NCBI RefSeq assembly: GCF_044792555.1 | Contig: NZ_CP126238.1 | Coordinates: 248,001 to 312,000, forward strand | Length of the DNA stretch: 64,000 nucleotides | From: Alicycliphilus denitrificans_A | GTDB lineage: Bacteria > Pseudomonadota > Gammaproteobacteria > Burkholderiales > Burkholderiaceae_C | Reading direction: 5' to 3' | Shown: positions 16,477-26,067 of the stretch, piece after piece | Layout: each line of letters begins with the position of its first letter | Position numbering within the stretch: the stretch's first letter is position 1 | Program-made: the position numbers and the translations under genes | The notes under the pieces: model-generated | The model's input: the letters and a program-made list of their open reading frames with translations, nothing else | The model's database searches: none | Told to the model about the DNA's origin: nothing

Positions 16477-17460
16477 TTATTGTGTTGCCCGGAAGCCCGA
16501 TTTTTCAACAATGGGCCGCATCGCCTCGCGCTGGGTCTTGGCCAGCGATGCGACATCGGCGCCGGGCCTGCCCGTGGTGACGATACCCATCTGGGCCATT
16601 TTTGCGGAAAAATCGGGATCGCGGACGATGTTGATCATCGCCTTTTCCAGCTTGCTCACCACGGATGGAGGTGTGCCGGCCGGAACGAAGGCCGCATACC
16701 AACTGGCGGCATTTTCAAACCCTGGAACCCCCTGCTCGAGAAAGGTGGGGACATGGGGAATGAGTTTGGAGCGTTCCAGGCCAGGAACCCCTAGGTACTT
16801 GATTTTCCCAGCCTTCACCAGTTCGCCCGCAGAAGCCACCGTATCCATGCCGACGGGAAGCACGCCGCCGATTTCATCGGTCAGCATGGGCGGCGCGCCC
16901 TTGTAGGCGATGGGCGTCAAGTTCAACCCTAATTGCTGATTCAACTGCAGCAGGCCGAAGTGGAATATCCCGCCCAAGGTCACCATGCCCACGCCGGTGT
17001 CCTTGGGGTTCTTTTTCACCCAGTCCAGATATTCCCGCATCGAGGCAAAGGGGCTGTTGGCCGAGGTTGTCGCCACCAGGGGCGTGTCGGCCAGGTGTGC
17101 CACCGGGATCAGGTCCTTGTCGGGATCGAATGGCAGCTTGTCGTATGTCAGGGGTTGCGAGACAAATGCTGGGGCCGGGCTGATCAGGATGGTGTTGCCA
17201 TCGGCCGGCGAGCGTTTCACCGTCATCAAGGCAATCTGGGTGCTGGCCCCGGGCTTGTTGTCCACGATGACCGTCTTGCCCAGGTCGGTGCGCAGCTTTT
17301 CGGCCATGGCACGCGACATGTTGTCCAAGGCCCCGCCCGCAGGAAAGCCGATGACGATCTTGAGGGCGGAACCAGGCTGGTCTTGTGCGCTGGCAGTGCC
17401 GCCCAGCAACGAGGCGGCGCAGGCCATGGCGGCAATTTTGGCAATGGATGAGTTCAACAT
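16477..17460 (-). CDS. Bug/TctC family substrate-binding protein (tandem copy A)
   Basis: 327 residues with a Sec leader (MLNSSIAKIAAMACAASLLGGTASAQ). IVIGFPAGGALDNMSR is the ligand loop and IAYKGAPPMLTDEIGGVLP the second signature. It is a close paralogue of the neighbouring gene at 17643-18626: the two share about four residues in five, the same length and the same leader DNA (ATGTCTCCTGACTCC on the opposite strand at the start). It reads toward the amidohydrolase and CobW genes, with a 181-bp gap. Confidence 0.92.
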   Translation of the reverse strand: MLNSSIAKIAAMACAASLLGGTASAQDQPGSALKIVIGFPAGGALDNMSRAMAEKLRTDLGKTVIVDNKPGASTQIALMTVKRSPADGNTILISPAPAFVSQPLTYDKLPFDPDKDLIPVAHLADTPLVATTSANSPFASMREYLDWVKKNPKDTGVGMVTLGGIFHFGLLQLNQQLGLNLTPIAYKGAPPMLTDEIGGVLPVGMDTVASAGELVKAGKIKYLGVPGLERSKLIPHVPTFLEQGVPGFENAASWYAAFVPAGTPPSVVSKLEKAMINIVRDPDFSAKMAQMGIVTTGRPGADVASLAKTQREAMRPIVEKSGFRATQ

Positions 17461-17642
17461 GTCTCCTGACTCCTTGGGTGTGGAGGTTTTGTAATGGTGT
17501 TATTTGATTTGGAGGAAAAATGGTTAATTTCTAATGCATGGAATTTTTATTGTTTATTGAATTAATTGCGCGAGATACGTGCAGCATGGATATGGCAGCG
17601 CCCCCGCATATCGCCATGCCAGGACGTGGGGCGCTGCCAGGA

Positions 17643-18626
17643 TTATTGCGTTGCCCGGAAGCCAGATTTTTCAATGATGGGCCGCAGCGCCTCGCGCTGC
17701 GTCTTGGTCATCTTGCTGACTTCGGCGCCCGGCTTGCCTGTGGTAACCATGCCGATCTGGGCCATTTTTGCCGCAAATTCGGGATCCCGGACGATGTTGA
17801 TCATCGCCTTTTCGAGCTTGCTCACTACTGATTGAGGTGTGCCGGCGGGAGCGAATGCCGCATACCAGGCGGGTGCGTTTTCAAATCCAGGTACTCCCTG
17901 TTCGTGGAATGTGGGAATATTGGGAACGAGTTTCGAGCGTTCCATGCCAGGAACACCCAGGTATTTGATTTTTCCACCCTTCACCAATTCGCTCGCAGAA
18001 GCCACAACGTCCATGCCGATGGGAAGCACGCCGCCAATTTCATCCGTCAGCATGGCTGGTGCACCCTTGTAGGCGATGGGTGTCAAATTCAATCCCATTT
18101 GCTGATTCAACTGCAACAAACCGAAATGGAATACTCCGCCCAAGGTCACCATGCCCACGGCGGTGTCATTGGGGTTCTTTTTCACCCAGTCCACATACTC
18201 GCGCATCGTGGAAAAGGGGCTGTTGACAGCGGTCGTGGCTACCAAGGGCGTGTCGGCCAGGTGTGCCACCGGAATCAGATCCTTGTCGGGGTCGTATTGC
18301 AGTTTGTCGTAGGTCAGGGGGGCTAAGACCAACGGTGAGGCGGGGCTGATGAGAATGGTGTTGCCATCAGCCGGCGAGCGCTTCACCGTCATTAAGGCAA
18401 TCTGGGTGCCGGCCCCGGGCTTGTTGTCCACGATGACCGTCTTGCCCAGGTCGGTGCGCAGCTTTTCGGCCAAGGCCCGCGACAAGTTGTCCATTGCACC
18501 GCCCGCAGAAAAGCCGATGATGATTTTGAGGGGGGTGCTGGATGGGTCTTGTGCGCTGGCAGCGCCGCTCAGCAGGGTGGCGGCGCAGGCCACGGCGGCA
18601 AATTTGGTGATGGCTGAATGCAACAT
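17643..18626 (-). CDS. Bug/TctC family substrate-binding protein (tandem copy B)
   Basis: 327 residues with a Sec leader (MLHSAITKFAAVACAATLLSGAASAQ). IIIGFSAGGAMDNLSR replaces the PAGG of copy A with SAGG in the ligand loop, so the two copies may differ in ligand preference. The same two-part ribosome region (AAGGAG then AGGAG) precedes both copies. It is the upstream member of the minus-strand series Bug-Bug-amidohydrolase-CobW, and its promoter should lie in the AT-rich stretch at 18680-18740. Confidence 0.92.
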   Translation of the reverse strand: MLHSAITKFAAVACAATLLSGAASAQDPSSTPLKIIIGFSAGGAMDNLSRALAEKLRTDLGKTVIVDNKPGAGTQIALMTVKRSPADGNTILISPASPLVLAPLTYDKLQYDPDKDLIPVAHLADTPLVATTAVNSPFSTMREYVDWVKKNPNDTAVGMVTLGGVFHFGLLQLNQQMGLNLTPIAYKGAPAMLTDEIGGVLPIGMDVVASASELVKGGKIKYLGVPGMERSKLVPNIPTFHEQGVPGFENAPAWYAAFAPAGTPQSVVSKLEKAMINIVRDPEFAAKMAQIGMVTTGKPGAEVSKMTKTQREALRPIIEKSGFRATQ

Positions 18627-18972
18627 GTCTCCTGACTCCTTGGGTGTGGAGGTTTTTGTGGTGGGAGACGCAGTCTAAAAACGGGTCAATTTAATGTCTA
18701 ATATATAAAAAGTATTTCGTTATATATAAAATATATGAACTATCATTGCCTGAAATGCGTGATGGGGTGTGGGCATGGGCAAGGTGCGGAGTCTCCTGTT
18801 GTCGCCATGCCTGGCCGCGGCGGGAGGCTGTCGGCGTTGCGTTGATTCGCGTTCTTAACGACACCCAAACCGGTACTTTGGGAAAAGCAGATTCACACGC
18901 TGCAAGGGGGCATCCATCATCGTGTCAACGGCCTGCATGCAGCAGCCGCCATGACACATACCGGAGATACCC
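18627..18972. other. 346-bp intergenic region between divergent Bug genes
   Basis: No gene is supported here. About 18685-18735 is strikingly AT-rich for this genome (runs such as TATATATAAAATATATG) and is the probable divergent promoter area. The rest has no repeat or hairpin I can support. A GGAGA ribosome site precedes the ATG at 18973. Confidence 0.5.
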
Positions 18973-19953
18973 ATGCCCATGACTTCCCGCCGCCTGGCCA
19001 TTGCCGCCCTGGCTTTGGCGCCGCTCACCCTGGCCGTCACCCCCGCCGCCGCGCAAGACGGCCAGCCGGTGCGCCTTATCGTCGGCTATGCCGCCGGCGG
19101 CCCGGTGGACCAGGGTGCGCGCCTGTTCGCGCCGGTTCTGTCCAAGGAGTTGGGCCAGCCCGTCATGGTGGAAAACAAGACTGGCGCCAACGCCACCATT
19201 GCCGGCAACGAAGTGGTGCGCGCCAAGCCCGATGGCCTGACGTTGTGGTTTGCCGCCAGCCCCACCATCACCATCAGCCCCAACGTGATGACCAAGATGC
19301 CGTTCGACCCGGCCAAGGACCTGACGCCCGTGGCGCCCATCCTGAGCTACTACAACGTGCTGGTGGTCAACAACAACGAGCCCTACAAGAACGTGCGCGA
19401 GCTGGTGGCGACCGCCAAGGCCAACCCCGGCAAGCTGGCCTATGGCTCGGCCGGCGTGGGCGGCTCCAACCATCTGGGCGCGCTGCTTTTTGCCACGCGC
19501 AGCGGCATCGAGATGAACCACATTCCCTACAAGGGCAACGCGCCGGCGATGACCGACGTCATCGGCGGCCAGCTCAACATGATGCTGGACATCATCAGCA
19601 CCGCCAGCACCTACATCCACAGTGGCAAGGTGCGCGCCATCGCCGTCACCTCGCCGCAGCGCAATGCCTCGCTGCCCGACGTGCCCACCTTTGCCGAGTC
19701 GGGCATCGAAGGCCTCAAGGGTTTTGACGTGGGCGGCTGGTACGGCGTTTATGGCCCCAAGGGCATGGCGCCTGAGCTGGTGGCCAAGCTCAACAAGGCC
19801 GTGAATGCGGCACTGCAGCAGCCCGAGCTGAAGAAGCGCTACAAAGAACTGGGCTACGACGAGTGGACCGGCAGCCCCCAGAAGCTGGCTGAACGCGGCG
19901 CCAAGGAACGCGCCATGTGGGCCACGGTGACCCAGGGCATCACCGTCGATTGA
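18973..19953 (+). CDS. Bug/TctC family substrate-binding protein
   Basis: 326 residues with a leader MPMTSRRLAIAALALAPL ending AAAQ. LIVGYAAGGPVDQGAR and IPYKGNAPAMTDVIGGQLNMM are the two Bug signatures. GGAGA precedes the ATG. It is followed two bases later by an acyl-CoA ligase gene, then by another Bug gene, so it begins a three-gene operon in which the ligase may activate the captured acid. Confidence 0.92.
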   Translation: MPMTSRRLAIAALALAPLTLAVTPAAAQDGQPVRLIVGYAAGGPVDQGARLFAPVLSKELGQPVMVENKTGANATIAGNEVVRAKPDGLTLWFAASPTITISPNVMTKMPFDPAKDLTPVAPILSYYNVLVVNNNEPYKNVRELVATAKANPGKLAYGSAGVGGSNHLGALLFATRSGIEMNHIPYKGNAPAMTDVIGGQLNMMLDIISTASTYIHSGKVRAIAVTSPQRNASLPDVPTFAESGIEGLKGFDVGGWYGVYGPKGMAPELVAKLNKAVNAALQQPELKKRYKELGYDEWTGSPQKLAERGAKERAMWATVTQGITVD

Positions 19954-19954
19954 C

Positions 19955-21478
19955 ATGGAAGATCGCATCCACCAGCTGCTGGACCGTTGGCTGGCCGAGG
20001 CGCCCGGGCAGCCGTTCATGCACCTGCCGGGTGGCCGCAGCCTGAGCTTTGCCGACCTGGGCGCGCTCACCGATGCGGCCGAGGCCGAGCTGCGTGCCCT
20101 GGGCGTACGCGCCGGCGACCGCGTGCTGGCCGTGGCCGAGAACTGCCCCGAGCATGCTGCGCTGATCCTGGCCTGCAGTCGCGTGGGCGCCTGGTCCTGC
20201 GGCGTGAACGCGCGCATGGCGCCGGGCGAGGTCGATGCCTTTGCAGAGAAGGCCGATGCCCGCGTGCTGTACTTCACCGCCAGCAGCTCGCGTGCCGCCG
20301 CTGCCCATGCCGCACGCCATGCGGCCGTGGACAGCGTCCTCTCCGGTATGCAGCATGGTGCGGTGCGCGTGGATGCAACCGTGGAGCCGCCGCCGCTGCA
20401 GGGCGACGTGGCGGCGCTGATCTTCACCTCCGGCACCACCGGCGCCCCCAAGGGCGTGATGGTGACGCACGAGGCGCTGCTGCACTTCGCGCGCGTGTCC
20501 GCGCAATCGCGCAGCCTGGGCCCGCAGGATCGCTGCTACGCCTTCGTGCCCATGACGCATATCTTCGGCCTGGCCACGGTGCTGCTGACCTCGCTGCACG
20601 CGGGTGCGCAACTGGTGCTGCGCCCGCAGTTCGACCCGGCGGACCTGCTCGACGCGCTGGCGCACCATGGCGTGACGCAGCTGCAGGGGCCGCCGGCGCT
20701 GTTCTCGCGCCTGCTGGCCCACCTGCAGGAGAGAAGCATCGCCCACCTCGAGGCGCCGCTGCTGCGCTATGTCTATACCGGCGCGGGCCCGCTGGATCTG
20801 ACGCTGAAACAACGCGTGGAGGCCGCCTTCGGCCAGGTGCTGCACCACGGCTACGGCCTGTCGGAATACGCCGGCTCGATACACCTCACGCGCCTGGGCG
20901 AACAGCGCCCCGACACCAGCGTGGGCTATGTGGTCGAGGACGCCGAGGTCCAGGTCACCGACCCGGCCAGCGGTCGGCCCCTGCCCACGGGCGAGCGTGG
21001 CGAGCTGTGGATGCGCGGGCGCGGCCTGATGCGCGGCTACTTCCGCGACCCGCAGGCGACCAGCGCTGTGATGCGCCCGGGAGGCTGGTACGCCAGCGGC
21101 GATCTGGGCGAGCTGCATGCCGATGGCGCGCTGTTCGTCGTCGGGCGCCTGAAGGAAATGATCATCCGCTCGGGCTTCAACGTCTATCCGGCCGAGGTCG
21201 AACTGGCGCTGAACCAGTTGCCCGGTGTGCAGCGCAGCGCCGTCGTCGGCCGTCCCGAGAAGGACGGCAACGAGGAGGTCATCGCCTTCGTCGAGCTTGA
21301 GCCCGGCGCCAGCTTCGACGAAGCCGCCGCACGCGCGCGGCTGCGCGAGCAGCTCGCGCCCTACAAACAGCCCAGCCACATCGTCACCGTGGCCGAGCTG
21401 CCCACCAGCACCAACGGCAAGGTGCTCAAGCGCAAGCTGCAAGAGCAGGCCGCCCAACTTCAAGGAGACATCACATGA
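19955..21478 (+). CDS. AMP-forming acyl-CoA synthetase/ligase (ANL superfamily)
   Basis: 507 residues. The AMP-binding motif FTSGTTGAPKGVMVTH covers residues 157-172. GYGLSEY, YASGDLGEL, GRLKEMIIRSGFNVYP and the catalytic Lys region NGKVLKRKL near the C-terminus are all present, so it should be active. The family forms acyl-CoA from a carboxylic acid, ATP and CoA. It sits between two Bug genes: its start is two bases after the first, and its stop overlaps the start of the second. Activation of an aromatic or medium-chain acid is plausible, but the substrate is not encoded in any motif I can read. Confidence 0.93.
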   Translation: MEDRIHQLLDRWLAEAPGQPFMHLPGGRSLSFADLGALTDAAEAELRALGVRAGDRVLAVAENCPEHAALILACSRVGAWSCGVNARMAPGEVDAFAEKADARVLYFTASSSRAAAAHAARHAAVDSVLSGMQHGAVRVDATVEPPPLQGDVAALIFTSGTTGAPKGVMVTHEALLHFARVSAQSRSLGPQDRCYAFVPMTHIFGLATVLLTSLHAGAQLVLRPQFDPADLLDALAHHGVTQLQGPPALFSRLLAHLQERSIAHLEAPLLRYVYTGAGPLDLTLKQRVEAAFGQVLHHGYGLSEYAGSIHLTRLGEQRPDTSVGYVVEDAEVQVTDPASGRPLPTGERGELWMRGRGLMRGYFRDPQATSAVMRPGGWYASGDLGELHADGALFVVGRLKEMIIRSGFNVYPAEVELALNQLPGVQRSAVVGRPEKDGNEEVIAFVELEPGASFDEAAARARLREQLAPYKQPSHIVTVAELPTSTNGKVLKRKLQEQAAQLQGDIT

Positions 21479-22458
21479 CCATTCACCTGACGCGCCGCAG
21501 CCTGGTCGCCGGCAGCCTGCTGGCCGCCGCCACGCAGCCCTTTGCCGCACTGGCCGCGGACGACTGGCCCACCAAGCCCGTGCGCTTCATCGTGCCCTTC
21601 CCGCCCGGCGGCCCCGTGGATACCACGGCGCGCGCGGCGAGCCAGAAACTGGCCGAAATCTGGAAGACGCCCACCGTCATCGACAACCGCGCCGGCGCCG
21701 GCGGCGTGGTCGGCGCCCAGGCCGCGGCGCGCGAGGCGCCCGACGGCTACACCCTGTTCATGGGCGCCATCCACCATTCGGTCAACCCCTCGTTGATGGG
21801 CAAGCTGCCTTACGACATCGAGAAGGACTTCGCGCCCATCAGCTTCGCCGCCATGTTTCCGGTGTTCGTTGTGGCCCACCCGTCGGTGCCTGCCAACAAC
21901 CTCAAGGAACTCATCGCCCTGGCCAAGAAGCCCGGCAGCAACCTGAGCTATGGCTCCTCGGGCAATGGCGGCGGCACCCACTTGGCGGGCGAGCTGTTCA
22001 ATATGGAAGCTGGTACCAAGCTGCAGCATGTGCCCTACAAGGGCAGCGCCCCGGCGATGAACGACCTGCTGGGTGGCCAGGTGCAGCTGATGTTCAGCGA
22101 CGCGCCCACGGCGCTGCCGCAGATCAAGGCCGGCCGCGTGAAGGTGCTGGCCGTGGCCAGCAACAAGCGCTCGGCCATGCTGCCCGACGTGCCCACGGCG
22201 GCCGAGGCGGGCCTTCCCGGCTACGAGGCCTATTCCTGGGCCGCGCTGTTCGCCCCCGCCAAGACGCCCCAGGCCGTGCTCGACAAGATCAATGCCGACT
22301 TCAACACCGCCTTCAAGGACCCCGCCGTGCACCAGCGCCTGCTGGACGCCGGCGCCGAGGCAGCACCGGGCACACAGCAGGAAATGCGTCAGTTCCTGCG
22401 CGCCGAGCTGGCCAAATGGGCCAAGGTGATCAAGACGGCGGGGATTACGACGGGGTGA
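21475..22458 (+). CDS. Bug/TctC family substrate-binding protein
   Basis: 327 residues with a Tat-like leader (TRRSLVAGSLLAAATQPFAALA). FIVPFPPGGPVDTTAR and VPYKGSAPAMNDLLGGQVQLMF are the Bug signatures. The start overlaps the ligase stop. It is the intact relative of the broken copy at 26396-26718. A strong hairpin follows the gene. Confidence 0.93.
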   Translation: MTIHLTRRSLVAGSLLAAATQPFAALAADDWPTKPVRFIVPFPPGGPVDTTARAASQKLAEIWKTPTVIDNRAGAGGVVGAQAAAREAPDGYTLFMGAIHHSVNPSLMGKLPYDIEKDFAPISFAAMFPVFVVAHPSVPANNLKELIALAKKPGSNLSYGSSGNGGGTHLAGELFNMEAGTKLQHVPYKGSAPAMNDLLGGQVQLMFSDAPTALPQIKAGRVKVLAVASNKRSAMLPDVPTAAEAGLPGYEAYSWAALFAPAKTPQAVLDKINADFNTAFKDPAVHQRLLDAGAEAAPGTQQEMRQFLRAELAKWAKVIKTAGITTG

Positions 22459-22486
22459 GGGGTTCGCCGGTTTTATCACCGGCAAT

Positions 22487-22545
22487 TTGTAGCAAAAAGA
22501 GCTGCTAACGCTTTTTGTATATGCGTTAGGAGCTCTTTTTTTGGA
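22487..22545. terminator. palindromic repeat copy 5 acting as likely bidirectional terminator
   Basis: AAAAAGAGCTGCTAACGC pairs with GCGTTAGGAGCTCTTTTT across a short loop, leaving A- and T-runs on both sides. It lies between two convergent Bug genes, so it can serve both strands. The sequence is also a good copy of the dispersed AGCTGYTAACGCTT family. Confidence 0.75.
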
Positions 22546-22563
22546 AGCAATGAGGCGGCAGGG

Positions 22564-23565
22564 TCAGAGCGCCAGGTTCTTGCGCCCGAGCGCCTTCAAC
22601 AGTGAGGCGACGCTGTCGATCATTTCCTTGAACGCCGCGTCCGCCTGCGCCTGGCTCTCCGTGGGCTGGGCCACCTTGCGCCCCTCGGCTTCCAGGCGGC
22701 CGCGGATCTCGGGCTTGAGCACGGCCTCGCCGATGGCCTTGCGCAGGGCGGCCACGCGGTCGGCGGGCGTGCCCTTGCGCATGAAGTAGCCGCCGCCAAT
22801 TTCATGTACGAAATCGGGTATCTGCTTGCTGCGGGTGATGGGCGCAATGTGTTTCAGGCCAGGGGCCATGTCCTTGGAGAAGCTGGAGACGATCTTCAAG
22901 CGGCCCTGTTCCTGCATGCCCTCGAAGCTCGTCTGGTACGCGAGGATGGCAAAGTCCACCTGCCCACCGGCCAGATCCTGCAGCGCGGGCGCGGCACCCT
23001 TGTAGGGTATGTGCAGGAACGGTAGGTTCAGCCGTGCCGCCAGCGCGTCGCCCATCAGGTTGTAGAGCGAATCGATGCCGACCGATGCATAGGTCAGCGG
23101 CTTGTCCTTGCGTTGGCGCGCATAGTCAAGGAATTCGTCCATGGTGCTTGCGGGAATGCCGTTGCGCACCATGAGCACGATGGACGCCGCCGTAATGGGA
23201 GCCGCGAAGACAAAGTCCCAGGGCTTGTAGCGTGCCGCCGGGTTGAGCATGGGCGGCAGGACCACCTCGTTGGGCGAGCCGTGCAGGAAGGTATAGCCAT
23301 CGGCCGGTGCGCTCAGCACCTTGTTGGCGCCGATCAGCCCGGTGCCGCCGCCGTAGTTCTCCACGATCACCTGCTGCTTGAAGCTTTGCGAGAAGGATTC
23401 GGCAAAGATGCGCGCCGATGCGTCGCTGGCGCCTCCGGCGGGGTAGGGTACGACCAGGGTCAGCGGCTTGGTGGGGAAGGCATCGGCCGCCCAGGCGGGC
23501 AGGCCGCCGAGTGCGCAGGCGGCACTAGTGGATTGCAGGAAATGGCGGCGGTTCAGGGCGTGCAT
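22564..23565 (-). CDS. Bug/TctC family substrate-binding protein
   Basis: 333 residues from MHALNRRHFLQSTSAAC, a Tat-type leader (RRHFLQ). LVVPYPAGGASDASAR and IPYKGAAPALQDLAGGQVDFAIL are the signatures. A TTG six bases upstream is also open, but GGAG is better placed for the ATG. It stands alone, convergent with the Bug gene at 21475, with no transporter or enzyme partner on its own strand. Confidence 0.9.
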   Translation of the reverse strand: MHALNRRHFLQSTSAACALGGLPAWAADAFPTKPLTLVVPYPAGGASDASARIFAESFSQSFKQQVIVENYGGGTGLIGANKVLSAPADGYTFLHGSPNEVVLPPMLNPAARYKPWDFVFAAPITAASIVLMVRNGIPASTMDEFLDYARQRKDKPLTYASVGIDSLYNLMGDALAARLNLPFLHIPYKGAAPALQDLAGGQVDFAILAYQTSFEGMQEQGRLKIVSSFSKDMAPGLKHIAPITRSKQIPDFVHEIGGGYFMRKGTPADRVAALRKAIGEAVLKPEIRGRLEAEGRKVAQPTESQAQADAAFKEMIDSVASLLKALGRKNLAL

Positions 23566-23698
23566 AGACAAGTTGCTCCATTTAAGAATGAGTTGGGCGG
23601 GGGCGCTTTCCAGATGCCCCTGGATGGATGCTTGTCGGTGGACTGGTGCAGCCCGCCCACCGTCTTCCGCCCAGTGAGCCCCCAGTTGGGGGCACGCG

Positions 23699-24772
23699 TC
23701 AACGGGCGCGGGGTTTCAGCAGTTCCAACACCTGATCCGATAGGACCTGGTGACCGCGCGGCGTGGGGTGGGAGGCATCCGACCAGAAGTAGGTCTGATC
23801 CGCGTTGGGTGTCGCCATGGTGGCGCGGGTGCAGAACGTGGCGCTGGTGGTGAGCTTGGTGTTGGTGCAGGCCTTGTCGATGAGGTTGGTGAACCCGTAG
23901 CTTGCCGGATTGGCCAGCACGTTGCCCCACGTGGCTTGGGCGTCCACGTACACCACCTCGGGCATGCTGGCTATGCCGTCCCGGACTATCTTGTTGAATT
24001 GAGCCCGCCAGGCATCGGTCTGCGCCGCCGGAACGGGTGTATAGCAGCCCTTGGCTTGATATTCGGGCGAGCTGTAGTAACGATAGAAGGGGCTGACGAT
24101 GGGGTTGCCCTGAGAGATCAACACGATCAGCTGCGCGCCCTTGCTGCGTATTTGCCGCAGCATGTCTACCAGGGCCTGAGCCGATTCAGCGATCTTGGTG
24201 CTGGCGATGTCGATGGTGGTGTTGCCCGCGCCGAGACCGTTGTCGTCGGTGTGCCAGCAGACCGCGCTGAACTGTGCGTAAACGTCATTGCCGCCAGCGC
24301 TGATCAGAACCAGTTCGTTGTCGGGGAAGCGGTCGTGGGTCTGCAGGTAGCGGTTCACCTGCGCGCGCACTGGCGCCACCAGTTGATTGTTGCCTATGCC
24401 GCTCACGCTGGGCAGCATGGCCACGCGCGCACCGCCTTCGGCATAGCCGTTGCCACCGATGACCGTCGCCGTGCCTGTCGCGTTAGTGGCGCCGGAGCTG
24501 GCGTCCTTGTCCAGGGTGAGAGAGCGGTTGGGTGTCACCGTCAGGCCGTAGTGGGCCGCCACGTTCTCCACCCATACGTTGCCGGGGTTGACCGTGAACT
24601 TGCCCGGATTGGCGGGATCGCCCGTGGCTGCGCGATAGCTGCCGACATCGCTCAGGCTATCGCCGAAGACGGTGATCGATTTCACCGGAATCCGGTCATC
24701 ACCGCCGCCGCAGCCGCTCACTGCAGCCAGTACGGCCGATGCCATGCATGCCCTCACTATCCATTGCTTCAT
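23699..24772 (-). CDS. SGNH/GDSL hydrolase lipoprotein
   Basis: 357 residues from MKQWIVRACMASAVLAAVSGCGGG, which has a lipobox-like ending (AVSGC) and suggests lipid attachment. Block I is ITVFGDSLSDVGSY with the catalytic Ser, block III is SAGGNDVYAQF, and block V is SDASHPTPRGH with the Asp and His. The protein is therefore a complete GDSL esterase/lipase on the outer or inner membrane surface. It lies alone between a Bug gene and an M20 amidohydrolase gene. Confidence 0.88.
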   Translation of the reverse strand: MKQWIVRACMASAVLAAVSGCGGGDDRIPVKSITVFGDSLSDVGSYRAATGDPANPGKFTVNPGNVWVENVAAHYGLTVTPNRSLTLDKDASSGATNATGTATVIGGNGYAEGGARVAMLPSVSGIGNNQLVAPVRAQVNRYLQTHDRFPDNELVLISAGGNDVYAQFSAVCWHTDDNGLGAGNTTIDIASTKIAESAQALVDMLRQIRSKGAQLIVLISQGNPIVSPFYRYYSSPEYQAKGCYTPVPAAQTDAWRAQFNKIVRDGIASMPEVVYVDAQATWGNVLANPASYGFTNLIDKACTNTKLTTSATFCTRATMATPNADQTYFWSDASHPTPRGHQVLSDQVLELLKPRAR

Positions 24773-24885
24773 GCTTGTTTCCTTGATTTTGGTTCTGTGG
24801 GTGTATGAACAATTCGCGGTGCAGCCCACCCGACGAGGCTACCGGCATCCGTAAACGTTGACCGTGTCCGAAAGGTAATCGGGGA

Positions 24886-26067
24886 TCAGCTCAGGCAGCT
24901 TTGCGCCAGATGTGCCCAGAAGGCGGCGCCTATGGGCAGGGCCTGGTCGTTGAAGTCGTATTTTGGGTTATGCACCATGCAGCCGCCGTCCTCGCCCGTG
25001 CCATTGCCCAGGCGGATATAGGCGCCTGGCCGGTGCTCCAGCATGTAGGCGAAGTCCTCGCTGCCCATGACCGGCGGGCGCTCCAGCACGTTCTCGGCGC
25101 CCAGCAGCCGGATGGCGGCCTGGCGTGCGGTCTCGGTTTGCGCGGCATGGTTGACCAGCACCGGGTACTTGCGCTCGTAGACCACCTCGGCCTGCAGCTG
25201 GTAGCTCTGCGCCTGTGCGGCGATGAACTCGCGTATGCGCTGCTCCACCAGCGTGCGCACCTTGGGGTCGAGCGTGCGCACGCCAATCTTGAGCTGCGCG
25301 GTTTCGGGCACCACGTTGTAGGCCTCGCCGGCCTGTATCGAGCCCACGGTGATCACGGCCGACTTGAGCGCGTCGATCTCGCGCGAGACGATGGACTGCA
25401 GCCCCAGCGTGATGCTGGCCGCGCACTGCATCGGGTCCACACCATGGTGCGGCATGGCGCCATGGGCGCCGCGCCCGCGCAAGGTCACCGTGGCGCGGTC
25501 GAACGAGGCCATCAGGGGCCCCGCGCTGATGGTCATCTGGCCCACGGGCAGACCCGGCGAGTTGTGCAACGCATAGACCTCGTCGCAGGGAAACAGCGTG
25601 AACAGGCCCTCATCCACCATGCGCAGTGCGCCGCCCTCGTTCTCCTCTGCGGGCTGGAAGATCAGGTTTAGCGTGCCGTTGAAATCGGCCGACTCGGCCA
25701 GGTAGCGGGCGGCGCACAACAGCACGGCCGTGTGCCCGTCATGGCCACAGGCGTGCATCTTGCCCGCGTGGCGACTGGCGTAGTCCAGCCCGGTCGCTTC
25801 CTGGATGGGCAGCGCATCCATGTCGGCACGTATGCCCAGTGAGCGGCCGCCGCTGCCCTTGCGCAGCGTGCCGACGACGCCGGTGCCGCCCAGGCCGCGG
25901 TGCACCTGGTAGCCCCAGGCGGCCAGCCGCTCGGCGACCAGGTCGCTGGTGCGTTGCTCTTCAAACGCGAGCTCCGGGTGGGCGTGAATGTCCTGCCGGA
26001 TGGCGACAAACTCGGGCGACAGGGTGCACATGGCATCCAGGAGTACTTGGGGTGTGGGAGCGGGCAT
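24886..26067 (-). CDS. M20 family amidohydrolase (hippurate hydrolase-like)
   Basis: 393 residues from MPAPTPQVLLDAM. IHAHPELAFEEQRT, GIRADMDALPIQE, MHACGHDGHTAVLL, FQPAEENEGGA and VMGSEDFAYML are the metal and catalytic blocks of the M20D/hippuricase group. They imply a two-metal cytoplasmic enzyme cleaving N-acyl amino acids or related amides. The frame is open upstream, but the conserved start is this ATG. The downstream gene on the same strand is the GDSL lipoprotein, 113 bp away, so co-transcription is uncertain. Confidence 0.92.
   Translation of the reverse strand: MPAPTPQVLLDAMCTLSPEFVAIRQDIHAHPELAFEEQRTSDLVAERLAAWGYQVHRGLGGTGVVGTLRKGSGGRSLGIRADMDALPIQEATGLDYASRHAGKMHACGHDGHTAVLLCAARYLAESADFNGTLNLIFQPAEENEGGALRMVDEGLFTLFPCDEVYALHNSPGLPVGQMTISAGPLMASFDRATVTLRGRGAHGAMPHHGVDPMQCAASITLGLQSIVSREIDALKSAVITVGSIQAGEAYNVVPETAQLKIGVRTLDPKVRTLVEQRIREFIAAQAQSYQLQAEVVYERKYPVLVNHAAQTETARQAAIRLLGAENVLERPPVMGSEDFAYMLEHRPGAYIRLGNGTGEDGGCMVHNPKYDFNDQALPIGAAFWAHLAQSCLS

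Noticed and set aside
23468..24808. Long plus-strand open frames opposite the GDSL and Bug genes
   Set aside because: Shadow frames; the minus-strand proteins have complete catalytic motifs and leaders.
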